Assembly: GCA_963693315.1 (NCBI GenBank)
Contig: OY856186.1
Location: 135,414,428 to 135,478,427, forward strand
Source: Diogma glabrata
Lineage: Eukaryota > Arthropoda > Insecta > Diptera > Cylindrotomidae
DNA: 64,000 bases
Direction: 5' to 3'
Shown: in pieces, positions 1-12,081 of the stretch
Numbering within the stretch: the stretch's first letter is position 1
Layout of the letters: every line of letters starts with the position of its first letter
Notes under the pieces: generated by a model
What the model saw: only the letters and a program-made list of their open reading frames with translations
The model's database searches: none
What the model was told of the DNA's origin: nothing
Program-made: the position numbers and the translations under genes

Positions 1-50
<50 letters not shown>
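1..50. repeat. (TA)n microsatellite
   Basis: Pure TA dinucleotides from the window edge to the first base of the Helitron, which begins TC at 51. The array continues beyond the window. Confidence 0.95.
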
Positions 51-53
<3 letters not shown>

Positions 54-89
54 ATATATATAAAATTCTCGTGTCACAGTGTTTGTAAT

Positions 90-1430
90 TAAACTCCTCC
101 GAAACGGCTTGACTGATTTCCATGAAATTTTATGTGTATATACGGTAGGGCTGAGAATCGGTCGTAAACTATTTTATATACCCTTAAGTGATAAGGGGGG
201 CCCTCCCCCCCAAATTTTTTTGTATTTTTCAGACAAAATTTTTTATTTTTATTTTTTTATGATTTGACATTAAAAAATACATATAATCCTTAATTTTCTC
301 CCTTCTACCACCAACCCCCATTTTTTAATGGCGATATTAGTACTGGAATACTCTTCAATTACTCCTCTGAAACGGCCTGACTGATTTCCATGAAATTTTA
401 TGTGTATATACGGTAGGTCTGAGAATCGGTCGTAAACTATTTTTTATAACCTTAAGTTATAAGGGGGGCCCTCCCCCCCAAAAACTTTTTGTATTTTTCA
501 GACAAATTTTTTTATTTTAATTTTTTTATGATTTGACATTACAAAATACATATAATCCTTAATTTTCCCCCTTATACTACCAACCCCCATTTTTCAATGG
601 CGGTATTAGTACTGCAATACTCTTCAATTACTCCTCCGAAACGGCCTGACTGATTTCCATGAAATTTTATGTGTATATACGGTAGGTCTGAGAATCGGTT
701 GTAATATCTTTTTTACCCTTAAGTGATAAGGGGGCCCTCCCCCCCAATATTTTTTGTATTTTTCAGACAAAATTTTTTATTTTAATTTTTTTATGATTTG
801 ACATTAAAAAATACATATAACCCTTAATTTTCTCCCTTCTACCACCAACCCCTATTTTTTAATGGCGATATTAGTACTGGAATACTCTTATATTACTTCT
901 CCGAAACGCCCTGACTGATTTCCATGAAATTTTATGTGTATATACGGTAGGTCTGAGAATCGGTCGTAAACTATTTTTTATACCCTTAAGTTATAAGGGG
1001 GGCCCTCCCCCCAAAAACTTTTTGTATTTTTCAGACAAATTTTTTTATTTTAATTTTTTTATGATTTGACATTACAAAATACATATAATCCTTAATTTTC
1101 CCCCTTTTACCACCAACTGCCATTTTTTAATGGCGGTATTAGTACTGCAATACTCTTCAATTACTCCTCCGAAACGGCCTGACTGATTTCCATAAAATTT
1201 TATGTGTATATACGGTAGGTCTGAGAATCGGTTGTAATATCTTTTTTACCCTTAAGTGATAAGGAGGGCCCTCCCCCCCCAAAATTTTTTGTATTTTTCA
1301 GACAAAATTGTTTATTTTTATTATTTTATGATTTGACATTACAAAATACATATAATCCTTAATTTTTCCCCTTCTACCACCAACCTCCATTTTTCAATTG
1401 CGATATTAGTACTTGAATACTCTTCAATCC
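90..1430. repeat. Helitron subterminal tandem array, ~268-bp unit x5
   Basis: Five diverged copies of one unit begin near 90, 360, 630, 897 and 1165. Each has CCGAAACGG or a near form, a GATTTCCATGAAATTTTATG motif, a GGTAGGNCTGAGAATCGG motif, a run of G then C (GGGGGGCCCTCCCCCC type) and a TTTTCAGACAAA motif. Short open frames in it, such as 79-267, follow the repeat and are not genes. Confidence 0.9.
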
Positions 1431-2193
1431 TCAGTAGTCGATAACTGATCAATCTATTAATCTATCTATCTATCTTCTATCTACATATCTATATATGATA
1501 AATAAAAATGTAAATGTTCGTTGGTTCAAAATAGGCAATCTAGGAATGTACTGGATCGATTCTCTTGAAATTTGGACACAATGTTGCATTCAAATACAGA
1601 AAGGTTATTATATAGTGTTTTTTTAGCGATATGTGTTTCATATAGGAATGTAAGCTGTCAACAAGCACAAGTGTCCCTGACTTGCATTAATCTCAATTCA
1701 ATCTTTTTATGGTCGAGTTTCACTTAAAGACTTAATTTAATCGATTAGTTATGTATGGGTGATCACCCATATATTGTTTTGTCCAATTTATCAACCATAT
1801 TGGTTGATTACCGGTTAATTGTATAACCACTCCAGTGTCCAGTGTTAGTGTATAACCAGTGTATTGATGGTTGTTAATGAGTTTGTATAACAACACTTTG
1901 ACCTAAATGGAAGTAGTGCTAACCACTAGACCACTCAACACATATATACATACATTTATATACATACGGTCATTAAAATATTCTATTGCATTTTTGCCCA
2001 TTGCATGGAAATTGGTTCTATTGTATATTATACCAAATACTTCCACATGGAATGGCATTTTGATAATTTGTTTGAAAACCAGATTTCAAAAAACGATTTA
2101 GTGCATTTGTTCAAAACAGCAGTTGACATGATGTATGTGATACATATATAAGTTTCAATAGTTCAGGTTGACAAAACGCCTGCTAGAGGACAT

Positions 2194-3485
2194 GTGAGAA
2201 GATTCAATGCTCGAACAATAAACGAAGTGACAATTAATAAAGTCGGCAATAAATTTCAACCGAGATATATTTTTGTCAATAAAAGAAGGATTAATTTCCA
2301 CATTTGGAAATGCCGTCGATTGTTTTACCAATACATGGTAGATATGTATGCAAAAACATTCGAAACAGAACGTTTAATATTCATTCGTTTAAATCAAACC
2401 AAGCTTTTCTCTGAAGTACCAGCTTATTTGCGAGAGCCAATTTAATATGACGGTTATTCACAACACAAAATCATCTCAAATGCACGGCAAATATCCGATG
2501 TCAGTTTCGATAAAGATTTGTAGGAAGTTGTGACGAAAAATATGTAACATGAGCTTTCCAGAACACTGAATCCACTAAATCCAAAGTACGCAAAGTAATA
2601 TCATCAAGGATTCAGTCAGTTACAGGAACTTCAGTTACATGAAACGATGGTTATCCTTTATATAAAAGAAGAGCTGCAGCAAATGGCGGTAAGGTAACAA
2701 CATATAGATATGTGAAACGGGAACACGAAAATAGTACCTTAAACATGGATGGTTAGTCCATATTAATCCTTTGCTACAAGGAACATACAGATCGCATATA
2801 AACTTGGAATACGGTATATATGCCAAATCAGTCAAATACGTTAGTTAAAAAGTACTTTAATAAAGGCAACATCTCAGTTTTAGCGTGCTCCAATGAAGCA
2901 GCACTGGGATGTATGCATCATTCATCAATGACACGTGCAGCACGTCACCTCCAAACTAAGTTCGGGCTTTGTTTGAAATCATGCTGACCGCTTACTGTTC
3001 TTCATCTACAAGAACGTTATGGGAAAAAATATAAATCGCACATGGTTGATGATATTTCCTGCCCAATATAGCAAAATGATTAAAGATCTGTGCGTAGTAT
3101 TCGCGAACTTAGTTCTCAATCAATTATTAATGCTACCGCCGAATCGATCTGCTCCGTCGGTCAATGTGAAATTACGTCGTTAATATAAATACAATACTGA
3201 TGATTAGGTTTAATATAATTACAATACGGTTGATTAGCATTTCAATTCAAAAGATCACAATTGTCAATTAAATTGATGTTTGCAATCACCATAAAAAAAG
3301 ATCACGCTCAATCATTAAAAGTGCGCGCTTTAGATGTAGAACGGATTGATTTTCGTATGGACAATTATATGTTGCGTAGACAGAATAGATGCATAAAACT
3401 AGATAATCTCTTTTACTCTGAACCAACAATGGAGCCACAGCAAATAATGTATAACCTGCAGAAGCATCGAGAAATTGAACATTAG
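2194..3485 (+). pseudogene. Helitron Rep-helicase remnants
   Basis: Three stretches match the Helitron replicase-helicase in the right order. At 2194-2445 an 83-aa frame contains CRRLFYQYMVDMYAK and ERLIFIRLNQTKL, the block upstream of the Rep nuclease. At about 2640-2850 frames interrupted by stops read like the following Rep region (DGYPLYKRR-like, then HINLEYG and YVS-type motifs). At 3261-3485 a frame with FAITIKKDHAQSLKVRALDVE-like sequence matches the C-terminal helicase motif FAMTINKAQGQSLK. Most of the helicase between these blocks is missing and the frames are broken, so no active protein can be made. The assignment rests on motif recall, not a search. Confidence 0.75.
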
Positions 3486-3847
3486 AGACCTTTAGGTTCT
3501 CTTTTCTTAGTGAGCACTGAGCACATTGAACATATGGGTACTGCGAGCATTTGTAAATCTATTTATGTTCTGTATACTGTTCTATATAGAGATGACCTCT
3601 ACTAATTCAACAAGTTACTTAAATTTTTTTTTGCTTACTTGAAAACTTATTTGATCGCTAATTTTTCATATATCCGAACTGATCAGCTAGAGTGCTGATT
3701 ATTTTTCATCCATATTTTTAAAAAGATAAATTAAAAATTATGCTATCATTCTCATTACCACTTTTTGAAATCATTGCTACTACGTCAACAAAATGTCTGT
3801 GCACAAGCTTTATTTATAAGCGTAGCAAAGCACGCCGGGTCCTGCTA

Positions 3848-3848
<1 letters not shown>

Positions 3849-3919
<71 letters not shown>

Positions 3920-4136
3920 CACATATATACATATATACATACACACATATACATACATACACACGCACATACATACATACATACATATCCATACACATAT
4001 ATATATACACACATATACACATATATACATACATATATATACATACACATACACACATACACATACATATACATACACACATACATACATACATGCATAC
4101 ATACACACATACATACACATATATACATATATATTG
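3849..4136. repeat. (TA)n followed by a (TACA)/(TATACACA) compound microsatellite
   Basis: Pure TA from the Helitron end to about 3910, then about 225 bp of TATA, TACA and CACA words. Tyr-Ile-rich frames on both strands here are artefacts of the repeat. Confidence 0.95.
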
Positions 4137-5446
4137 ATAATTCATATAAATATGTTATATAAATTTTGATAATTCAAATATGGAATATATGTATAAAATT
4201 TGTTTGAACGATATCTTTAATACTTTAGACGTATTTTTAGACTTCCTTTCATTTATTCCAAATTACATAAAATTGATAGAAATACGAAAGATGTTTTAAG
4301 AAAGTTATATATAAACATTAAAAACCAGTTTCAATGTTTATATATACCTTTTGTATTATATTCTGTAGCTGTAAATCAAAGAAAGTTAATTAATTCGAAG
4401 TTCTATTTTCATTAAATTTATTAAAACTAAATTAAATTAATGCCAAATCTCAGCTAATCTCATATATATATATATATATGAAAATTCAATTATTTCGAAT
4501 AGCGAACCTAAGATATCAAACCATCAGTTTTTTTTAAGAAACAAAAATGTTATCAATGTTTTTTAAGAATAATATTTCACACGCCATGACACCTTTTCAA
4601 GTTGACGAAATTTGTATCTTTATTTCTAATAAATCTGCATTTTCATTAATTATATTATGAAATTTAAACTAAAATACTCCATTTTATTTACATTCATTTA
4701 TTCCTGGTAATGGCATTTTGATAAATTTTTTTTTTATTTTCTCTAAATCAACAAACAAAATTTTTTTTTTAATCAAAACAAGAAACACGAAATTCCAATT
4801 AGAAATGTTTATGTATATTCTCGAAATACTACAACAAAATTGACATTTGTTTTTTTTAATGTAACAGTGTCCTCTTACATAATTATACCCAACTATAGGT
4901 GCGTTCGATTTGACTGAAACAACCGAAAAAACAACAACAATTGCATTTAATTTTTCAGTTGCTTCAGTTGTTTCAGTCAAATCGAACACGGCTTATATAC
5001 CACGACTTGTTGATTAGATCGTTTCTTAATTTAACACTACAAAAATCAGATAAATTCTATAACCTTTTTAAAAATGTTAATAATTTTCATCGACTAAAAT
5101 CACTACGGTTTAATTTCATTTTAATTTTAAATGAAAAAAAAGTAATAAAAATAAACAACGACACAACAATGTTGTATCGAATTGAAAACCATAAATTACG
5201 AGAATTTCAAGAGAAAAAAAAAGAGAAAAAATATTATTTTCCTGATTTTTTCAATCTTTTAATTAGAAAGATTAAATTATTTTTAAAATATTATTATTAT
5301 TATATATTATTATATGTTATATATTATATATTATTGAAGCACTTGGTTTGAAACACATTTTAGATAACTTTTATTGAGTAATAAGACACTTTAAATATGG
5401 TAAATTATTAAAGTAAAAAATATATATATATATTTTTATATCACGA
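4137..5446. other. AT-rich stretch without a recognisable gene
   Basis: No frame resembles a protein family. The only structured feature is the inverted repeat at 4903-4987. Several runs of T or A and a short TA tract (5417-5436) lie at the right edge, next to the Penelope fragment. Confidence 0.6.
4903..4987. repeat. Short inverted repeat (21-bp perfect arms)
   Basis: The arms are 4903-4923 (GTTCGATTTGACTGAAACAA and one more base) and its reverse complement at 4967-4987, with a 43-bp loop that is itself partly complementary. This could be a small MITE remnant or a cruciform-forming sequence. Confidence 0.7.
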
Positions 5447-6940
5447 CGGAGAGTTTTATCCACGTCCATCTTCTTTAAATGCGCTCGGCAAACTCGATTG
5501 AGATATTTTCTCCTATTATAAATAAATAAATCCATAGCTAAAAACATTCTGCTAAAAAATAATTACCCTTCACCAATTACCGAAACAATAATTAAAAATA
5601 GTATCTACCAAATAAAAAACCAACCTCCTAACAATAACCAATCTTTAACAACAACTAGTACTGACTCACAAACACCACCAAAACAAATTATGGCATCATT
5701 AACATACATACCACAGTTAACAGATTTTATAAAAAAACAAATATCAAAACATAACCCGAATTCACATATAGCCAATAAACCATTCAACACCTTAAACAAA
5801 CAATTCACAAATCTGAAAGATAGAAACAAACCAGAAACCGCACACGGTATCATTTACCAAATCCCATGCGTATGTGAAAAAGTGTATATAGGACAGACAC
5901 AACAAACACTAACGGACCGACTTACTCAACACAGGAGTGATTTTAAACTCAGACACTTAAATCCCAACAAAACAGCAATCAACCAACATACTCTCGCTAA
6001 TCAAACTAACGACGAAATCCATGAGTTTGACTTTACCCGTGTCAAAATCATAGACCGGGAGAAAAACAAATTTAAGAGAGAGTTTAAAGAAGCTGGTCAC
6101 ATCTGGTTGAACGAAACGACAACAGTAAACACTAGAACGGACGTCAGGAATTTAAATGCATCTTACAGAAACCTTATTACAACATATAAGAAAGTTTCTA
6201 AGCTCAAAACCCCAATCCCTAATTAAGAAAATAAATTCTTTGTGCAAATAGTTTTCATTTTCATGTTCTAATATTGTGTTTGAGTTAAAATTGTAATTGT
6301 TTTAATATTCTTTTTAATTTAATTTTCTTCTTTTTGATTATCTCTCATGTTTGCATTGATTTGATTGTATTATATCGTACTATGTGTGGATTTTTTAAAG
6401 TTTATTTACCTTGGTAAGGTCAGTGATATTAATTCTAGAGTCACCGTTCGGTCCAAAACAAAAATAAAAATAAAAAGGAAAATTATAAAAAACATACACA
6501 AACTGTTGGTCTATGGCAAAATAGGAGAAAATATCTCAATCGTTAGCTTGTAACGGTTACGTTTTTTACAAATTGATCGAAAAATACTGATTTCGTTAAT
6601 ATATAATTTAGTTTAAAATTTTAATATCTTGAAGTGACGAGGTTTCATAAAACCAAATTAATTTATTTATTTATTTTGTATTGTGTAGTTAATTAGTTAG
6701 TTAATTAGTTTTTTATTTTAAAATTGTAATGTAAGTTTTTATCTAATTTATTTAAAAGTAGTTCAAGTTAAAATATTATATATAAATGTAAAAAAACTAT
6801 TTTTCAAACTAATACCATTCAATCGATGTATAAATTAATGGTTAAATGATTGATTATTGTAGGTCTATGAAAATGGCATGTGCCGAAATATCGACGTTAA
6901 AATATAATAAAATGTAAACTTAATGAAAACACAACAATAA
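5447..6940 (+). mobile_element. 5'-truncated Penelope-like element
   Basis: Only the end of the element remains: a possible RT tail (5447-5520, another frame), the linker plus GIY-YIG nuclease, and an AT-rich 3' region. Near its end (6862-6913) is a segment with GTGCCGAAATATCGACG, resembling the GCCGAAACGTCG-type motif found near Penelope 3' ends. 5' truncation is usual for these elements. It lies between a short TA tract at 5417 and the large (TA)n at 7027. Confidence 0.7.
5522..6226 (+). pseudogene. Penelope-like element, GIY-YIG endonuclease domain (C-terminal fragment)
   Basis: The frame is open from 5522, after a stop at 5519-5521, to 6226, about 234 codons. The first ATG is at 5690. 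The motif GIIYQIPC...VYIGQT is the GIY-YIG signature, followed by an arginine (LTDRLTQH) and a conserved H in the usual Penelope arrangement. This domain nicks the target DNA during retrotransposition. The reverse transcriptase that should precede it is missing, apart from a possible out-of-frame tail before 5520. This is a 5'-truncated copy, not a stand-alone gene. Confidence 0.85.
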
Positions 6941-7023
6941 ATTAAAAATCATTTAGACCAAAAAGCTCGTGTTAACCTAGAATTAAAATATAATAACAAG
7001 TTGGTCGTATAAAATTGCAAATC

Positions 7024-8882
<1,859 letters not shown>

Positions 8883-8924
8883 TTGTCGGTTGTGTACTAG
8901 GTTTAATAAAATATTCTTACTTAG

Positions 8925-9560
8925 CGGTAGGCCTAACAAGCCATCCATGGAGCTTCACTCTTTAACGATAATGTCGTTCCTAGGTCGCCTATGACCATAA
9001 GGGTTATGCAATCGAAGAACATTGGTTTCTTCTCTTCATTCGGCGAGGAAGTTCTCAGAGACGAGGAGTGGTGTTGCTGTGTTTGTCCTTAGGTGCAAAC
9101 CAGTAGTACCATTCTTTGCTCAGAGGCTTCTTCGGTGTAATGAAGAGAGGAACCAATTATACTTTTTTTCAGGATCAGAGGCTTAACCTCAAACAAATTC
9201 AAAAAACTTACCATTTTTTCATTTAGCTTTGCAATAGACAATTTTTCATGGAGTTTAGGATTTGAAGTCGGGTGCTCGGGAGCGTTCTTCAACTTTCGCA
9301 TTAGGTTTAGTTGTAATTTATTTGTAGGTTAAACAAGCACAACTGGGTCAGTAGAAATGGACCTAAGGTTTAATCGTGACAGTTGTGATTGTTTTATTAC
9401 GTTGGGGAGAAACTTTTCTGTAGAATCTGGTCGTTAGGGGCTTTTCTAGTCGGTTCCCACATGCATTGTTGGAGTGGGCTCGCGAACGCGGGAATTCAGG
9501 TTTAAACAAAATGGATATTGTACCATACTTATTTTTTATATTGTCTCCAGACGAATCTTG
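8925..9560. repeat. Dispersed repeat, copy 1 (copy 2 at 58309-58990)
   Basis: It starts GGTAGGCCTAACAAGCCATC and shares ordered blocks with 58309 onward: GAGGAAGTT, GGAGTGGTG(T/C)TGCTGTG, AACCAGTAGTACCATTCTTT, GAGCGTTCT, GTAGAATCTGGTC and CGCG(G/A)GAATTCA(G/A). Both copies run into (AAATAAAT)-rich sequence. The minus strand has short related frames in both copies (9089-9301 and 58443-58631), but no known domain is seen. It may be an LTR or leader of a retroelement, because the Gypsy gag follows copy 1. Confidence 0.75.
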
Positions 9561-10236
9561 ATTTTGGGAATCTCTTATCTTATTAAATAAAAATAAAATA
9601 AATAAAACAAATTTTTCTGAAAATTAAATAAATAGTTTTATTAAATAAAGTAAATCTATTTTAAGATTAGGTAGTTTTAGGTAAATAAACAAATTTTTAA
9701 GTAAATACATAATTACATCAAGATATAAATAAATATTCTTTATTGTTTTAAAAAAAATAAATAAATATTTGAGTTAAGACGGTGCATCTAATAAATAAGC
9801 ATTCTTTTTTTAAATATTTTTATTTTTCAATTTTTAAAATAAATAAATATTTTTTAGGGGTGCTATCGTCAATAAATGATTTTAGGTATATATATAATTC
9901 TGAAATTTCAGCATATCTGAAATTAAATAAATAAATTATATTACTCTTTAATAATATTTTAGGCATTTTTGTCAAAAGATCAAGCAACATTGAGCCACAA
10001 TAATCATTTCTTTTTGTTCTTTTATTAAATTTGTTTTTACAAAAATTTTTGTGTTTTCGAGTTTGGTTGGTCGTTATTTTTTCATTCTTTGTGTTTTTAA
10101 TTTTTACATTTCCATAGGACGAATTTTACCGCGCGTACTAACTCCACTTATTTCAGTGATATTGGGTTTTTTTTGGAATTGGTTTTACTATTGTTGTTCG
10201 TAGGAATTCTAAATTTTGTTAAAATTTATTATCGAA
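9561..10236. other. AT-rich region upstream of the Gypsy gag
   Basis: Dominated by AAATAAATA-type runs, then about 250 bp of mixed sequence. It should hold the 5' LTR/leader of the Gypsy element, but no copy of it was found downstream of the element, so no LTR boundary or primer-binding site can be called. Confidence 0.5.
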
Positions 10237-12081
10237 ATGTCAAGCCACATAGACGTGGACCATCCGTTCTATGGTTTGGAACCTAGCGAGCTGCAGATCG
10301 AATGTCTGGTTCGGGGTGTGGACTTCAGGGGGGTCAATTGGGCAGAGGAACTGCGAAACCACGCAGATCATGGTGCAGTTCCAATAACAGTATCTCATGC
10401 GAGAGATTTGGTAGCTGAATTTCAAATGGTGGTGCAGGCAGCACAACTTATCTTAGATCAAGTACGACGGCTTCAGCGACCGATAAATCAGACTTTCTTA
10501 GATGGTTTGGCGAATCGAGTTTTGCATTATACGGGTAGAATGAATAGGTTGGGTCCTCGCACTGACTTGCAAGAAGCCCGCACCTACGCTATCTCTCAAT
10601 TGTCACGCGCTTGTGATATAATAGGATCGCTGTCAATACGTCCAATTTTGCAGAATAAACCAGGAGTATCATCTGCACCGTCTGTTTCACTTACGTTTCA
10701 ATCAGATGAGAGATCCACTACAGAGATCCCAGTACAGTCAATAGCTGATACAATACATAGTCTAAATCGTCCAAACCATCAACAACAGAGACGGTCAGAA
10801 CAATTACCACCGGCTTATTTCCAACAATCCGGTTTGAGAGCTGAGGACTTTGCAATACCACAATTGGGTCCATCGTTCCAAGCTGAACAAATACATAACA
10901 ATCCAGCATTGGTACAACAGTCTCAACAACAACCATTGAACCATCCACAGGTACAACCACAATTACAATTAAATTATCCATCAGTACCACAGGTACAACC
11001 ACCACCATTATATCCACAAGCTCCACTTACAGCACCACCACCATACAACCAACCTCCTCAGGTATGGCGTGACGCTGCTCCAGCGTTAGCACCAGTGGAG
11101 TACCGAGAGGTTCGTGAGAACAATTTGAGTCGTTATGACTCAAATTGGGTTCCAACCTTCACAGGAGATGGTCACTCTCCTGATGTTTATGAGTTTGTTC
11201 ATAGAGTAGAGGTGGCTGCCAGGAGGGACCGTGTGAACTGGGACGACCTTAGGTCTATTGTTCCACGGTACCTCAAGGGAGCTGCCGACAGATACTATTT
11301 GAACTTAACTCGTGAGTATCAGGTGGTGACTTATCCAGTGTTAAGGGAGGGACTCCTACAAACCTTCGGTACGCTCACTGATGATAAGGCGATCTTGCGC
11401 GTTCTTTTGAACCGCAAACAAAAGCCAAAGGAGAGCGTATACGAGTATTTAGTGGAGGTTGCTTCGTTGAACCGTCGCTTAGCACGTCCATTTGCTGACC
11501 GTGAAATGTTGGAAATTGCTCGGGAGGGACTGAGTGTGGAGCTCAAAAATGCCACACTAGCAGCAACAATACATTCAATTGATGAACTTCGGACTTTATG
11601 TCAGAAGTTTGAACGTTTGTGGTCCACACCAGTCCCGACCAAAACATCAAATTTAAGAACTAGCGAGCTACAGCATGTGGATGATTATGAGGTGGATATT
11701 GAACCAGAACGAGATGGATATATTGAAGCGATGGATTCAACACCGAGAAGGATATTTCAGCGACCTGGCATTACATCTGATAACAGTCAACCTGGTCCAT
11801 CAATGTCCAGACAACCAATAGTATGCTTCAGTTGTGGAGTGACTGGTCACCGAGCTCCGGATTGCCAAAGAAAAAACCGAGTTAAATTATATTGCTGGAA
11901 GTGCAACAAGCCTGATGTAATTTATGCAAATTGTTCATATTGTCACCCGTCGCTAAACTATCGACCGAGAGTACATGCTTCGGGGATGGTACCCTCGGTT
12001 CAACATCCAATTAGCCCGAAGAAAGCGACGAGAGATGTAGGAACGCAGAACGATCTGCCACCACTCAAGAAACCAGAATAA
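10237..12081 (+). CDS. Gypsy-type Gag polyprotein
   Basis: Open frame of about 614 codons from the first ATG at 10237. In-frame sequence starting with TTG at 10216 extends it without an ATG. The N-terminal half is rich in Gln and Pro (about residues 210-290). The middle third has the Gypsy capsid pattern (FTGDGHSPDVYEFVHRVE, then RYLKGAADRYYLNL). Near the C-terminus a CCHC knuckle, CFSCGVTGHRAPDC (about residue 530), is followed by a second Cys-rich motif, CWKCN...CSYC. Gag packages element RNA into particles. No internal stop is visible. The pol frame lies -1 relative to gag and overlaps its end, which suggests a -1 frameshift. Confidence 0.85.
   Translation: MSSHIDVDHPFYGLEPSELQIECLVRGVDFRGVNWAEELRNHADHGAVPITVSHARDLVAEFQMVVQAAQLILDQVRRLQRPINQTFLDGLANRVLHYTGRMNRLGPRTDLQEARTYAISQLSRACDIIGSLSIRPILQNKPGVSSAPSVSLTFQSDERSTTEIPVQSIADTIHSLNRPNHQQQRRSEQLPPAYFQQSGLRAEDFAIPQLGPSFQAEQIHNNPALVQQSQQQPLNHPQVQPQLQLNYPSVPQVQPPPLYPQAPLTAPPPYNQPPQVWRDAAPALAPVEYREVRENNLSRYDSNWVPTFTGDGHSPDVYEFVHRVEVAARRDRVNWDDLRSIVPRYLKGAADRYYLNLTREYQVVTYPVLREGLLQTFGTLTDDKAILRVLLNRKQKPKESVYEYLVEVASLNRRLARPFADREMLEIAREGLSVELKNATLAATIHSIDELRTLCQKFERLWSTPVPTKTSNLRTSELQHVDDYEVDIEPERDGYIEAMDSTPRRIFQRPGITSDNSQPGPSMSRQPIVCFSCGVTGHRAPDCQRKNRVKLYCWKCNKPDVIYANCSYCHPSLNYRPRVHASGMVPSVQHPISPKKATRDVGTQNDLPPLKKPE

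Larger units (their letters stand above)
51..3848 (+). mobile_element. Decayed autonomous Helitron
   Basis: The left end is TC followed by TATATATATAAAA and a CTCGTGTCAC motif, a form common at the 5' end of insect Helitrons. The right end is a short GC hairpin (GCGT/ACGC around 3820-3835), then GGGTCCTG and the terminal CTAG at 3845-3848. The flanking bases are A on the left and T on the right, as expected for A|T insertion without a target duplication. Inside are a 5' subterminal tandem array and fragments of a Rep-helicase gene. At 3.8 kb it is shorter than full-length Helitrons because most of the helicase is deleted. A smaller relative lies at 37278-38150 on the other strand. Confidence 0.85.

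Noticed and set aside
3810..4145. Long Tyr/Ile-rich open frames on both strands here and in all (TA)n arrays
   Set aside because: They are translations of dinucleotide repeats, open in several frames and on both strands at once.
9089..9301. Minus-strand 70-codon frame, with a relative at 58443-58631
   Set aside because: Both belong to a dispersed repeat and share only short words; no domain or start context supports a gene. The repeat itself is annotated.
11868..11880. A AAA AAC heptamer in gag as the -1 frameshift site
   Set aside because: It has the right phase, but after a -1 slip the next codons run into a stop within three codons and it lies inside the zinc-knuckle region, far before the pol frame is needed.
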